Of a stretch of DNA of 64,000 nt, positions 35,211 through 45,026 are shown one piece after another (positions within the stretch are counted from its first letter, which is position 1; every line of letters begins with the position of its first letter). The notes beneath the pieces were generated by a model. That model was not told where the DNA came from, searched no databases, and worked only from the letters and a program-made list of their open reading frames with translations. The position numbers were made by a program, and so were the translations under genes. The DNA lies in NCBI GenBank assembly GCA_027625095.1, contig JAQBXN010000022.1, forward strand, positions 1 through 64,000, in the 5' to 3' direction. Source of the DNA: Planctomycetota bacterium (lineage in GTDB: Bacteria; Planctomycetota; PUPC01; JACPCR01).

Positions 35211-36431
35211 TTAATCTTCCACGTATTCCCTGCGGACACCATACGAAATCAGATAGGCCGGAAGCTTGCGCAACCAGGGAATGCGTAGAAACAATCTGGT
35301 CGGCAAATTCAGTTGGAAGGGGCGGTCTCCCCGCAATGCATTGGCAATTATCTGGTTCTGAATGAGGGTCTGTAGCTGCTGAATAAAGCAAGTGGGCCAT
35401 TCCCTCCGCTTCTGGACCTTCGCCAGATCCTTCATGCTTACCTTTCCTGCCTTGAGTGAAGGCGCCAGGATATTGCCGGCGGCCACCGCATCCTGGATGG
35501 CATAGTTGATTCCCACTCCACCCACGGGCGTCATCACGTGTGCCGCATCGCCAATCAGCAACAGTCCCTCCTGAAACCATGTTTTCACGCGACCCGAGGC
35601 CACAGAAAGGCTGCTCACTTGGGACCAATCGTTCAAATGTCCCACCGTGGAGTGCATCGTCTCGGGCAAGACTTTCTTGAGTTCTTCGCGAAAGGAATCG
35701 ATCCCCGCATCATGCATCTCCTTCAGGTTGCCTTTCATGAGGGAGTATGCGATCTGCCAATAGTCCCCGCGATTGAGGACGACGAGCAGATGGCCCCGAG
35801 ATATATAAAAGCCTGTTCCGAGATGATCCTCGTCAGTTCGTGGCAGGCGAAACCATAAGACGTCCATGGGTGCAGCCTTCTGTTCCAATTCAATCCCAGC
35901 CGCCTTCCTCACCCTTGACCCACGGCCGTCCGCCCCCACCGTGAGCTTTGCACGAAGCTCCACCTCACCGCCGGAGGTCTTGCACAAAACGCCTCGCGTA
36001 CCACCCTCTTCCCGGATGAGCCCGGTGACCCGCGTATTCATGCAAAGATGAAAACACTCATGCTTCCCGGCCTCCTCAGCCAGCAGGTTGAGGAAATCCA
36101 CCTGCGGCACCATCGCGATGAACGGAAATTCGGTCCGCAGTTCCTTCAGACTGGCAAGCCGCACGACCTCGCCTTCGCTCCTCAGCTCGAAGTCAGTAAT
36201 GCGCGAACGGGATTTCTTCAAGACCTTGTCTGCCAATCCGAGCTGCGCCATGATCTCCATCGTCGAGGCATGAAGAGTATCGCCCCTGAAATCACGCTCG
36301 AAATCCGCACGCGATTCAAGAACCGTAGTGTCGATGCCCCGCCTGGCGAGAAGCAGTCCGAGTACCATCCCTGCAGGCCCGCCGCCGACGATGGCGCAAG
36401 TGGTTTCTTCAATATCTCGCCCAGGGGCCAT
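35211..36431 (-). CDS. FAD-dependent monooxygenase (UbiH/PHBH fold)
   Basis: A 406-aa flavoprotein monooxygenase. The N-terminal dinucleotide motif is AIVGGGPAGMVLGLLLARRG. A middle DG motif (VGADGRGSRVRKAAG) and the late GDAAHVMTPVGGVGINYAIQDA complete the FAD-binding set of the p-hydroxybenzoate hydroxylase family. It should hydroxylate or epoxidise an aromatic or polyprenyl-type substrate using NAD(P)H and oxygen. The last 60 residues (LPTRLFLRIPWLRKLPAYLIS) contain a hydrophobic/basic stretch that may associate with membrane. Just upstream of the start lies a transposase remnant. It may act with the diiron protein downstream, but this is only proximity. Confidence 0.85.
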   Translation of the reverse strand: MAPGRDIEETTCAIVGGGPAGMVLGLLLARRGIDTTVLESRADFERDFRGDTLHASTMEIMAQLGLADKVLKKSRSRITDFELRSEGEVVRLASLKELRTEFPFIAMVPQVDFLNLLAEEAGKHECFHLCMNTRVTGLIREEGGTRGVLCKTSGGEVELRAKLTVGADGRGSRVRKAAGIELEQKAAPMDVLWFRLPRTDEDHLGTGFYISRGHLLVVLNRGDYWQIAYSLMKGNLKEMHDAGIDSFREELKKVLPETMHSTVGHLNDWSQVSSLSVASGRVKTWFQEGLLLIGDAAHVMTPVGGVGINYAIQDAVAAGNILAPSLKAGKVSMKDLAKVQKRREWPTCFIQQLQTLIQNQIIANALRGDRPFQLNLPTRLFLRIPWLRKLPAYLISYGVRREYVED

Positions 36432-36523
36432 AACTTTAGGAAGCCCGGCGGAGGAAGTATGGGTGGAAGTATGGGGTCACATTTCAAGAAAGCCCGGCGA
36501 AATGAAAAATATGAGGTTCAATC

Positions 36524-36865
36524 TCAGGAGGCCAGGAGGGTTGGCTTGCGGGGCTTGAGTTGGACCGGCTGAAGTTGGCCGGAATTCACTTTGTGCCATT
36601 TGAGTGCGTGGGCCAGGAGGATGACCAGTCCCAATTGGAGTCTGGCCAGGGCGTGTCCTTTCCAGAGGGCGGTGCGGGCGCCCTGATGATTCTTCAGATT
36701 GTTGAAGGCCCCTTCAACAAGGGCTCGATGTCGTCTCATGGGAGATCGGGTCTTTTCAGGTTCGGCTTCCATGCGTTGGGCCTGTTTGTGGAAGTCGTCG
36801 CGGTAGGGGAGCCTGCCGCTGGCCCTGAACGACCCTCTCGGCCAATGGCGCCTGGAGGCCCGTGA
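36524..36865 (-). pseudogene. transposase C-terminal remnant
   Basis: About 110 residues survive of the C-terminus of a DDE-type transposase resembling the IS1182/IS4 group. The recognisable part is RRHRALVEGAFNNLKNHQG, with the catalytic Glu, followed by LARLQLGLVILLAHALKWHK. Going upstream on the minus strand, the frame runs through HKQAQRMEAE and FRASGRLPYRDDF and then meets a stop near 36866. The N-terminal and central parts with the first two catalytic Asp residues are missing. No terminal inverted repeats were identified. It is a dead mobile element next to the FAD monooxygenase gene. Confidence 0.75.
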
Positions 36866-37416
36866 AGTGGTTTACGAATTGTCTTTCAAGGCGCGGGGCA
36901 ATGGTGAAATTACCTCTTTTGCCCATCCCCTCGGTTCGAACCGGTATCTCCCAGTCCCTTTCCGCATTGGGAATCCCCAATCCAGACACGAACGGGTCTC
37001 CACACCTGATTGGAGGAACTTTCGGAGGCTTTGGTACGCCTGTGCCCGGCACGTCGAAACGGCACGAGTCGTGTTAACAATAAGTGCTCAGGAAGCAGGA
37101 TTGGATCTTGATGACGTGACCTTCCGGAAAGTTGGAACCGTGTACAAGTAACTCGAACATTTGTGGCGAGGCGAACGGTTTTACAGTGCCTCAACTTGTG
37201 AAGTATCCTCCGGCTCGGAGAGCATTCGAAATAAGCTGCAGGCTGGGCAGAGTATTACGCATCAACAGAGGTCGAAGTTGAGTCGCAATGAGTTGGCCGC
37301 CTTTCAGCATTTCTCAAAGTCTGGCTCTTGGTTCAAGCCTGTCATCAGCTACCTTACTGATTCGAAGGACTCAAAGAGTCTGAAAAAGAACTATTCTCAC
37401 TCCGAGGAGGTTCCAC
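36866..37416. other. intergenic region, no convincing gene
   Basis: These 551 bp lie between the transposase remnant and the Clp-N gene. Frames of 70-95 codons occur on both strands but show no domain, ribosome binding site or codon pattern I trust. Part is probably decayed mobile-element DNA. The promoter of the Clp-N gene should be in the last 100 bp. Confidence 0.5.
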
Positions 37417-37869
37417 ATGTTTGATCGAATGACGGGGCGAGCACGTGCGATCATGGTGCTTGCCCGGCGTAACAGCATGCGACACAACCATGCTTACATC
37501 GGCACAGAGCACATTCTTCTGGGACTGTTCGAGGAACACGAAGGGGTCGCCGCCGCCGTTATCCACAGACTGGGCTTCAGCCTGGAGTCCCTTCGAGAGG
37601 CGGTAGAAAATAGATTAGTTAAAGGAGAGACTCCGCCACCAGCAGGCCAGGAATTGCATTACGCTCCCTGCACCAAGCAGAGCCTGGGGCACGCCCTCGA
37701 CGAAGCGACAAGCCTCACCCACCACTACATCGGCTCCGAGCACATTCTTCTGGGGCTCATCAAAGAAGAAGAAGGCATTGGGGGCCAGGTTCTGAGGAAA
37801 GCAGGGCTCACTATCGAGGCGACAAAGGTCGACATCCTGGATTTCCTCGGGGAGAGGATCGATCCATAG
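37417..37869 (+). CDS. stand-alone Clp N-domain (ClpC-type) protein
   Basis: A 150-aa protein consisting of two Clp_N repeats: residues 1-65, RARAIMVLARRNSMRHNHAYIGTEHILLGLF, and about 78-150, LDEATSLTHHYIGSEHILLGL. These are the adaptor- and substrate-binding modules at the N-terminus of ClpC/ClpA unfoldases, but no AAA+ domain follows; a stop codon comes right after the second repeat. A strong ribosome binding site (GAGGAGG, 6 nt before ATG) shows it is a real gene. In characterised bacteria such solo proteins (e.g. ClpS-like or ClpT) modulate the Clp protease by competing for partners. It is monocistronic by context. Confidence 0.85.
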   Translation: MFDRMTGRARAIMVLARRNSMRHNHAYIGTEHILLGLFEEHEGVAAAVIHRLGFSLESLREAVENRLVKGETPPPAGQELHYAPCTKQSLGHALDEATSLTHHYIGSEHILLGLIKEEEGIGGQVLRKAGLTIEATKVDILDFLGERIDP

Positions 37870-37943
37870 CTGGGACCAATTATTTTGTGCTTTCGCCCCC
37901 GGCAAAGAACTTGTCGCAGGCCCGGGGACCTGCACAAAGTTGA

Positions 37944-39296
37944 TTACACGGAATTATAATTCTTCACCATCGCCTCCAGCTTTTCTTCTTTGAGCAGGTA
38001 TTCCATGGTGAATGCGGCGACGCCACCTGAGGCGCCGCCTCTGGCGGTTTCCATTGCGTCCGCGAATTCCTCCGTTGACAGCCGGTAGGCGTTCCAGGTG
38101 CAGCGCGGTTCGCCGTAAGACTGGACAATCGGCCAGACTGGTATGCCCTTCACTTCGGAGGCGATCCAGTCCACGATCCCGCCGATCCACTCCACGGTTT
38201 CGCCACACATCCGGTGATAGACCATCGGCGAAATAATATCGACTTCATTGGCGAGGCCAGGATAGTCCTGGCCGACGATGCGCTAGATCGCGTTCATCTG
38301 GTTGCCACGCGTTTCGCGGCGGCGCCAGGGGACGGTGAACAGGCCAATCTTCAAGTTTGGTTTTACCTCTTTGGCAGCTTTGGCGAATTTCCCGGCAAGG
38401 CTGGTGATGCTGTATTTCTTGAAATCCACCCACTCGTCGGCGTGATTTTTCAGAATCCATTCCGCTTGATCCTGAGCAGTGAGGTATTGCTTGGGAATCG
38501 TAGTGCCCGCGTAGTTTTGAAACTTACTCTGGCAGACCTGATCAAAACAGGTCATGTCGGCATTGGGTTTCGGCGCTGACCAGAAAACCGGGTAGCGGAG
38601 TCCGTCGAACCAGATGCCGTCCACATCGTATTTCTTTGCAATTAACTGGATTTCACCGAGAGCCCGTGAGATGTCGTTCGGCTGATTTGGGCAAGAGCCC
38701 TGATACCAGTGGCCCGGGATAAAGGACTGCAACGGAGTGCCATCGGACCGGATTGGCCTGTTGCGGCCGCGCCATCCGTTGAACAGCTCGACTGTTGCAT
38801 AAACTTGAATCGACCAGGCATGGAGAGCGTCGATCAGGTCTTTGTTGGCCAGGGTTGTCTTATCTGGCCAGACAGCATTCACGCCCCATTTGTAAAGTTT
38901 CTTTGCAATCTCCTCGACGTTCTCGCCGGTGAAGATGGAATACTTCGTGCTAAACCCGATCAGCCCGCGCATCTGATACTTGCGTTCGATCAGTGGTTTG
39001 GCCCGGAGTTGGTCCCGTTTCGTTATCTCGTCCTTTTCCTTTTCCTTTTCCTTTTCTTGTTCTTCCGCGGTTTTTTCCTTTCCCTGATTCTCTTCTTTGA
39101 GCCTGTTCTCCTCTTCCTTCCGCTGCTTTTTGAGCGCCTTTTCCTTTGATTTGAAAAAGCTCTTTACCTCCCTCTTTTCGCTGCGGAGTTTGGGGGGCTT
39201 CTTTGCGCGTCCCCAGCAACCGGAGAAGGTGCCTGCGGCAACGCTTGCACTGATGATTTGAAGGAACCGGCGACGATTGGATTTAGTGCTGACCAT
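37944..39296 (-). pseudogene. putative glycoside hydrolase interrupted by an in-frame TAG
   Basis: This continuous frame would encode about 449 aa but has a TAG at 38283-38285 (codon 338). The 112 codons after it continue in the same frame to a normal end. The N-terminus has a Tat-type and lipobox-like signal (RRRFLQIISASVAAGTFSGC), so probably an exported lipoprotein. A KEKE-rich linker follows (about residues 45-95), and then a TIM-barrel hydrolase: RGLIGFSTKYSIF, KWGVNAVWP, KYDVDGIWFDGLRYP, LKIGLFTVPW. After the stop comes IVGQDYPGLANEVDIISPMV, the last barrel strands of the same family. The stop removes these, so the product is probably inactive unless read through. TAG is a normal stop elsewhere in the window, so general recoding is unlikely. 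Confidence 0.7.
39031..39054 (-). repeat. hexanucleotide tandem repeat in a coding linker
   Basis: Four perfect TCCTTT units (39031-39054, plus strand) encode the alternating Lys-Glu linker of the interrupted hydrolase gene. Slippage by whole units would keep the frame and only change linker length. Confidence 0.7.
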
Positions 39297-39381
39297 GAAT
39301 GTTTGGTGGCCGTGAATGCTGTCTGCGAGGGGCTAGTTTTATTCCGTTTGATGAACGCTTTCCACGAAGCAGCTCTTACCA

Positions 39382-40368
39382 TCAACCGGCGAGAATCCTG
39401 TCAATTGCTGAAAACTCATCCTCAGAAAAAGCCCGGTTTTCCAGCGCGGCAACATTTTCCTCGAGTTGGCGCACTTTGCTTGCACCAATGAGCGCACTGG
39501 TCACACCTGCATCCCGCAGCACCCACATGAGTGCCATCTGTGCCAGAGACTGTCCACGGGCCTGGGCAAGCTCGTTGAGTTTGCCAACTTTTGAGATGGT
39601 AGATTCATTGACTCCCGCGGCCTGAAGGGTTCCATCCGGATTGGCGGCCCGGGAATCAGCCGGAATGCCCCTGAGATATTTGTCGGTCAGAAGGCCTTGG
39701 GCGAGTGGGCAGAACGCGATGATTCCCATGCCGATTTCGCGTGCGTAAGGAACGAGTGATCCCTCTATGTTCCGGCGAATCATGGAATATGCGGACTGAT
39801 TAATCACCAGCGGCAGATTCAGTCTCCGGGCTATTTCCATTACCTTTTTGGAATCCTCGCCGTTGTAATTGCTGATGCCCGCGTAAATGGCCTTGCCCTG
39901 GCGGACCGCGGAATCAAGTGCTCCCATGGATTCTTCCAGGGGCGTCTCCGGGTCTCGGCGATGATGATAAAAGATGTCCACGTAATCCAGGCCGAGCCGT
40001 TTCAACGACTGGTCGAGGCTGGCGAGGATGTATTTTCGAGAGCCCCAGTCACCATAGGGTCCCGGCCACATGAGGTAGCCGGCCTTGGTTGAGATGATCA
40101 ACTCATCGCGATGGCTTCCAAATTCAGACGCCAGCACTCTTCCTACGTTTTCTTCGGCGCTGCCGGGAGGTGGACCATAGTTGTTGGCCAGATCAAAGTG
40201 GGTAATGCCGAGATCAAAGCAGCGTCGCAAGAGCGCTTTCATGTTGCCGGGCTCGGCTCGAACGCCGAAATTGTTCCAGCAACCCATGGAAATGGCAGGA
40301 AGTTTCAGCCCACTGTTTCCGCAACGGTTGAACTGCATGGTGTCGTAGCGTTGTTTGTTGAATGACAT
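39382..40368 (-). CDS. aldo/keto reductase (YghZ/Gpr-like)
   Basis: A 328-aa NADPH-dependent aldo/keto reductase. The catalytic tetrad is D59, Y64 (HFDLANNYGPPPG), K95 (IISTKAGYL) and H135 or H136 (IFYHHRRDP). The GPPPGSAEENVG segment and LASLDQSLKRLGLDYVD are typical of the L-glyceraldehyde-3-phosphate reductase (YghZ/Gpr) branch, which acts on small aldehydes such as methylglyoxal or L-glyceraldehyde 3-phosphate. It lies 85 bp upstream of the interrupted hydrolase gene on the same strand. The substrate is uncertain; the family call is firm. Confidence 0.85.
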   Translation of the reverse strand: MSFNKQRYDTMQFNRCGNSGLKLPAISMGCWNNFGVRAEPGNMKALLRRCFDLGITHFDLANNYGPPPGSAEENVGRVLASEFGSHRDELIISTKAGYLMWPGPYGDWGSRKYILASLDQSLKRLGLDYVDIFYHHRRDPETPLEESMGALDSAVRQGKAIYAGISNYNGEDSKKVMEIARRLNLPLVINQSAYSMIRRNIEGSLVPYAREIGMGIIAFCPLAQGLLTDKYLRGIPADSRAANPDGTLQAAGVNESTISKVGKLNELAQARGQSLAQMALMWVLRDAGVTSALIGASKVRQLEENVAALENRAFSEDEFSAIDRILAG

Positions 40369-40639
40369 GGGGCGCCCGAATTATGAAAAAGAGAGACAGG
40401 AAGACATTAAGACAGGATGAATCAGTTGTAGTCAGAATCAGGTAATGCAGAAATTATTCTGTCTACCTTGCCAATGGGGCGAGCCCGCGGCTTCGAATTG
40501 TCTGCCGATCTTGCGGAAACCTCAAAGCTCTTCCTCGTAATCCTGCCACAGCCTCAGGCCGCAACCAATTCAGGAGAACTCCAACGGATGGATCTGGAGC
40601 CTGTTCTCTGTCCGTTGTATCGGTTTGCTATCCGCCTGA

Positions 40640-43198
40640 TTAAAACCAATGGATCAATCCCAGGTCATAAGGCGACATCAGATGCTGATGTTTCGGCAAC
40701 ACCCGGACTGCGTAGCCCCACCGGCCGCTCGTGGTACACGGCAAATGGGCAGCATAGACATAGACCCCCTCTTCGCCCGTGGGTACCGGAGTCATTGGGA
40801 TCGGAGCTCCGGCTACTATCTTTGCGTTTGCGTCGAGGGTGCCGGAGTAAACCTCGATGGACAGGTCGCCCACCGCAAACGGCCGAATCGAGATTGTGGC
40901 GCTGATCTCCATCCCCTCACCCACCTTAAGATGGTCGATTGCGGAGTTGTTCTCGGAAACGAGGCGGATTTCATTCCAGTGAGCACGCAGATGTGCTTTC
41001 CATCCCGAGAGGTTTCTGGCGTTTATATATTCCCCATTGCCTCGCAGAGTCTTCCAGCGTTCGGCCGTTGGCAAGTAGAGCTTTGTGGCGTATTCCCGGA
41101 CCATACGGCGGGTGTTAAAAACCGGGCCGAGTTCTTTCATAGTGTTCTTCATCAAGCCGATCCACTCACGCGGCAGGTCGTCCGCCTCCCGATCATAGAA
41201 AGTGGGAATGACCTCATGTTCGAGAATGTCATACAGCGCCTGCGATTCGACCAGGTCCTGATAATCCGGATCGCCGTATTCCTCCTCTTCTCCGATGGCC
41301 CAGCCAACCCCCGATGAGTAACCCTCATACCACCAGCCATCGAGGACGCTCAGGTTCAGGGCGCCGTTGATGGCGGCCTTCATTCCGCTGGTACCGCTCG
41401 CTTCCATCAGCCGTCGTGGAGTGTTCAGCCAGACGTCTACACCCTGAAGCATGTCACGGGCCACGTCCATGTCATAATTTTCGAGAAAGATGACTCGCCG
41501 CATGATTTCCGGGTCGCGAGAAAAGTGAACGATCTCACGAATAAACTGCTTGCCCAGGTTATCGGCTGGATGCGCCTTGCCTGCGAAAATAATCTGAACC
41601 GGACGTTCCTTGTTGGTCAGAATCTTCTTCAGGCGTCTCACGTCCTTCAGGATCAGGTTCGCCCTCTTATACGTGGCGAAACGGCGTGCAAACCCAATGG
41701 TCAGCGCTTCAGGATGGAGCGCCTCGCGGGCCGCATCCAACTCCACCCTCGGGGCGCCCCTTCTTACAAGTTGCTCGACGTAGCGACGTCGCGCTGAAGC
41801 GACTAAACGTTCACGGCCGCGTTCGTGGGTGCGCCAGAGCTCTTCGTCCGGGATATTCTGTATGCGGCTCCAATCTTCGCTGGAGAGTCCCTCCTGCCAG
41901 AGCCTGCCAATGTATCGTTGCAACAGGTCGCTGATGTCGCGGGAGATCCATGTATTCACGTGGACGCCGTTCGTGACGTGGGTAATGGGAACATCATTCT
42001 TCGGCACGTTGGGCCAGGCAATGCCAAGCACTTTTTCACGTGTGACTTGCCCGTGCAGTTTGCTTACGGCATTGATCGTCCCCGAAAAGCGAATAGCCAG
42101 AAGTGCCATGTTGAACCATGCGTGCTCGTTGCCGGGATTGTCTCGCCCGAGCGCCAGAAATTGTTCCTTGCTGAGCCGGATCGATTCCCAGAAAGGCCTG
42201 AAGTATTTCTCCATTAATTCCGGAGGAAACAGGTCAAACCCCGCGGGCACTGGTGTGTGTGTGGTAAAGACGTTGCCTGAGGCCGTAACCTCTGCGGCTT
42301 CCTCAAATGAAAGGTGGTGGTTTTCCATCAAGCGGCGTGTCCGCTCCAGCGCAAGGAACGCAGAGTGTCCTTCATTCAAATGACAGACCTCCGGCCGAAT
42401 TCCGAGCGCGTCCAGTGCGCGAAGGCCACCGATACCGAGGAGGATTTCCTGCCGGATGCGTTTCTCGTTATCCCCACCGTAGAGCTGGTCTGTAATCTGC
42501 CGATCTTCGGGCGTGTTATCCGGCACGTTGGAATCCAGCAGATAGAGCGGCACTCGACCCACCTCCACTCGCCAGACCTGGGCTTTGAGGGTGCGGCCGA
42601 GAAATGGAAGTGAAATCTCCAGCGGCGAGCCGTCCTCATGGTGCCGAACGAGCTTTAACGGCATGTTGAAAAAATCGTTCACCCCCGTGGACTCCTGCTG
42701 CCAGCCGTCATTGTTCAGATACTGCCGGAAGTAGCCCCGCTGATAGAGCAGGCCGACGCCGACGAGCGGGAGGCCTAGATCGCTGGCGGATTTCAGATGG
42801 TCGCCGGCCAGCATGCCGAGGCCACCGGAAAAAATCGGCAGACATTCAGCAATCCCAAACTCAGCACAGAAATAGGCAATCTTTACGTCATGCTGATCTG
42901 GGAAACTTCTTTGAAACCAGGAAGGGCCGCTCATGTAAGCGTGGTGGCGTTCGACCATGCGTTCGAGGTAGGTCAGAATGCCATCGTCCTGGGATGCCTG
43001 AAGCAGGCGATCCTGTTTGATGCGGCCAAGAAACAGGATCGGATTATGGTAACTGGCTTCCCAAAGATCCCTGTCCAGCCGACGAAACAAATCAACCACT
43101 TCCGGGTCCCAGCTCCATCTAAGGTTGTAGGCCAGGGTTTCCAGTGGTTTCAAATTTTCAGGCAGCGAAGGATGTACGCTGAACTCTCTAATTCTCAT
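40640..43198 (-). CDS. glgP: alpha-glucan (glycogen/maltodextrin) phosphorylase
   Basis: An 852-aa GT35 phosphorylase that removes glucose units from alpha-1,4-glucans as glucose-1-phosphate. Visible motifs are [20 protein letters not shown] near the N-terminus and [15 protein letters not shown]. The pyridoxal phosphate lysine is K607 in [16 protein letters not shown], with DGWWYEGY after it. The start [28 protein letters not shown] is that of the shorter bacterial/archaeal type lacking the allosteric N-terminal extension of the animal enzyme. The C-terminal part after about residue 700 carries extra beta strands. No glycogen synthesis genes are adjacent. It should serve storage-glucan or maltodextrin mobilisation in the cytoplasm. 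Confidence 0.95.
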   Translation of the reverse strand: MRIREFSVHPSLPENLKPLETLAYNLRWSWDPEVVDLFRRLDRDLWEASYHNPILFLGRIKQDRLLQASQDDGILTYLERMVERHHAYMSGPSWFQRSFPDQHDVKIAYFCAEFGIAECLPIFSGGLGMLAGDHLKSASDLGLPLVGVGLLYQRGYFRQYLNNDGWQQESTGVNDFFNMPLKLVRHHEDGSPLEISLPFLGRTLKAQVWRVEVGRVPLYLLDSNVPDNTPEDRQITDQLYGGDNEKRIRQEILLGIGGLRALDALGIRPEVCHLNEGHSAFLALERTRRLMENHHLSFEEAAEVTASGNVFTTHTPVPAGFDLFPPELMEKYFRPFWESIRLSKEQFLALGRDNPGNEHAWFNMALLAIRFSGTINAVSKLHGQVTREKVLGIAWPNVPKNDVPITHVTNGVHVNTWISRDISDLLQRYIGRLWQEGLSSEDWSRIQNIPDEELWRTHERGRERLVASARRRYVEQLVRRGAPRVELDAAREALHPEALTIGFARRFATYKRANLILKDVRRLKKILTNKERPVQIIFAGKAHPADNLGKQFIREIVHFSRDPEIMRRVIFLENYDMDVARDMLQGVDVWLNTPRRLMEASGTSGMKAAINGALNLSVLDGWWYEGYSSGVGWAIGEEEEYGDPDYQDLVESQALYDILEHEVIPTFYDREADDLPREWIGLMKNTMKELGPVFNTRRMVREYATKLYLPTAERWKTLRGNGEYINARNLSGWKAHLRAHWNEIRLVSENNSAIDHLKVGEGMEISATISIRPFAVGDLSIEVYSGTLDANAKIVAGAPIPMTPVPTGEEGVYVYAAHLPCTTSGRWGYAVRVLPKHQHLMSPYDLGLIHWF

Positions 43199-43517
43199 TT
43201 ACAACCTCAGATTCAAAGTTAATTCATTCGCAGGGCGTCCGATCCCTCTTATACAGAAGGTACTGGCAACAAACCTGCGAGTTTACACAAACGGGCTGAA
43301 AAAGTTGAACGATTCTGCACGGTTGCGGTAGAGCCTACGGAAGTGAATTCTCTTTGTGTGTGGGGCATTCCGCCTGCCATAGCGCCGAAGGCGCTCTCAG
43401 CCCGATTCTCATGACTCCGGGACTCTGAACTCTGCACAGCGCAGCCACCAGTGGCCGTGTGGCTGCCTTCTCCCGAAGGCAGATCTGCCCTCGATAGAGT
43501 CCAGCTACACCCTCGCT
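43199..43517. other. intergenic region with hairpins and a structured repeat
   Basis: These 319 bp between the glycogen phosphorylase start and the end of the next minus-strand gene hold no convincing gene. They include a short hairpin AGCGCC-GAA-GGCGCT (43381-43395) and copy 2 of the structured repeat (43457-43510). Confidence 0.5.
43457..43510. repeat. structured intergenic repeat, copy 2
   Basis: This element shares with 6558-6607 the plan GTG-GCTGC, first hairpin with loop TCCC, then AGATCTGCC and a closing arm. The outer arms GTGTGGCT and AGCTACAC (43457-43464, 43503-43510) pair with one G-U. The first hairpin is CTGCCTTC-TCCC-GAAGGCAG, where copy 1 has CTGCGCTC/GAGCGCAG: the stem bases changed in a paired way. 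This supports selection for the fold. Confidence 0.6.
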
Positions 43518-45026
43518 CTAATCGCATTCCAATTGATAAATGGAGACACCTTCATTCAGGAAAATCCGTCGCGCATTCGCATCAGCCCTCAACTGCCTTT
43601 CGAAGTTCTCATTGCTTCGCCGGACCAACACGATGTGCGCTCCGAATTCTTTACAAATCAGCTCCACGGGGGCCACCTGGTGGCCGTCCGAAATGGAGTC
43701 CCATAACCGCCAGAGCCTCGGGTCGTACTCAAACATGAAAACCGGGTCGAGTGCGACCATATAGTGAAGTTCAGGAGCCCGGAAAAAAAGCTCGGGAAAG
43801 TCGCTCCACTGAGTATGGAAGACCAGAGTCCTTTCGGGCAGGTTTTCGCGCATCCAATCCGCCGCCGCACTCACCGATCTGTTGGTGTGGCTCATAACCG
43901 AGGACTGGGTCTTGAGAAAAGTATTAGCACCAAGAAAGCTGAAAAAGAAAAATCCAACTACCGGCATCGCACTGTGTGCCCAGCGCCGTTGGGCAAACCA
44001 GCCTTCGAGATCCACTCCTTCAAAGACGTCGGTAAACGCTGCCGCGGCGAAAACCAGGGCGAAAGGGATGAAATACTCTACGAATCTCTGAGAAAGCATC
44101 GTCAGCCCCAGCAGCGCGCCTGCGAAGATAAGCCAGCTCCAGGTACGAGCACTCGGCTTCTTGCCCCGATAAAGAAAGCCCAGCAATGAGAGAGTAATCG
44201 CCACACTGGCCAAAGTGAGATCAAAGAGGAATGCGGTACCGGTCAACGAATCCAACTCTGATCCCTGGCTCAGTTCGACGCCCTTCAATCCCCACGCATG
44301 GAACGGCGCGGAAAAATTCTGAACCAACCAGAGCCTGAAATTATTCGGAAAGTTCGGATGAATCAGAAATCCCGCCAGCAGCCCGGCCGCAGGAAACAAA
44401 ACCGCACGCCAATCCCACTTTTCCCCGGCGATGACCAAACCGATATTGAAGCAGACCACCAGAATCAGGATGAGCTGCGGCGCGGAATACCCCAGCGCGT
44501 AAATCACGCTCATCACACCAAGCCATCGATAGGAACGGCGGTGAAGCAGCCGCGATAGGATGAGCAGAAAGATGAGCGAAAGCACATGCGGCCGCGTCAT
44601 TGAAAGTCGAAAGATAAAATACGGCCCGGCACAAAGAAGCAGGGCCGTCCAGGAGAACGGCCAGCGCACCACAAGCGCTCGCAACAACGCATAAAACAGG
44701 GAAAAGACACAACCGCCCAGCAGACACGAAGCCAGCTTGGAACCTAAGATTAAGTCGCCAAACGTAAAGGGAATCAGAAGCAGGTGGAACAGAAACTCCT
44801 TATCGGAGAAGTGAACATTGAATATGCTGAACTGGGCCCACGGAAACTCTCTGATGATGCCATGCGTCCGGGTGATTTCCGCGTAACGCATGTGGTAATA
44901 CCCGTCGTACCCGACCATATCGGGATCCGAAAAACCAATAAGACCCGTGGCGAAGACGCCCAGCAGGAAGGCCGCTGTGTAGATTGGCAGTTCCGTCATA
45001 CCGCGCTGGCTGGTCGGCTCGGACAT
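43518..45026 (-). CDS. polytopic membrane protein, glycosyltransferase family 39-like
   Basis: A 502-aa inner-membrane protein with about 10 hydrophobic helices (ELPIYTAAFLLGVFATGLIG, SWTALLLCAGPYFIF, WLIFAGALLGLTML, AMPVVGFFFFSFLGANTF and others). The first outer loop has the GFSDPDMVGYDGYYHMRYAE segment, with acidic residues placed as in GT-C type enzymes (PMT/GT39/oligosaccharyl transferase-like) that use lipid-linked sugars. The C-terminal 110 residues form a soluble domain (WMRENLPERTLVFHTQWSDF, CKEFGAHIVLVRRSNENF). It would move a sugar onto protein or polysaccharide outside the cytoplasm. The start ATG 45026 overlaps the stop of the upstream gene (TGATG), so it is translationally coupled. 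Confidence 0.7.
   Translation of the reverse strand: MSEPTSQRGMTELPIYTAAFLLGVFATGLIGFSDPDMVGYDGYYHMRYAEITRTHGIIREFPWAQFSIFNVHFSDKEFLFHLLLIPFTFGDLILGSKLASCLLGGCVFSLFYALLRALVVRWPFSWTALLLCAGPYFIFRLSMTRPHVLSLIFLLILSRLLHRRSYRWLGVMSVIYALGYSAPQLILILVVCFNIGLVIAGEKWDWRAVLFPAAGLLAGFLIHPNFPNNFRLWLVQNFSAPFHAWGLKGVELSQGSELDSLTGTAFLFDLTLASVAITLSLLGFLYRGKKPSARTWSWLIFAGALLGLTMLSQRFVEYFIPFALVFAAAAFTDVFEGVDLEGWFAQRRWAHSAMPVVGFFFFSFLGANTFLKTQSSVMSHTNRSVSAAADWMRENLPERTLVFHTQWSDFPELFFRAPELHYMVALDPVFMFEYDPRLWRLWDSISDGHQVAPVELICKEFGAHIVLVRRSNENFERQLRADANARRIFLNEGVSIYQLECD

Noticed and set aside
36866-37194. Frames of about 95 codons on both strands upstream of the Clp-N gene.
   Set aside because: No domain, no ribosome binding site, and the two frames overlap antisense; probably decayed DNA beside the transposase remnant.
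37944-38225. The part after the TAG as an independent 93-aa gene.
   Set aside because: It is in the same frame as the upstream part, has no ribosome binding site, and encodes only the last strands of the same barrel.
38283-38285. TAG as pyrrolysine or a general recoded amber codon.
   Set aside because: Several intact genes in the window end at TAG and no pyl gene is visible; a nonsense change or sequencing error is simpler.
39031-39054. The TCCTTT tandem repeat as a phase-variation switch.
   Set aside because: The unit is 6 nt, so gain or loss of units keeps the frame.
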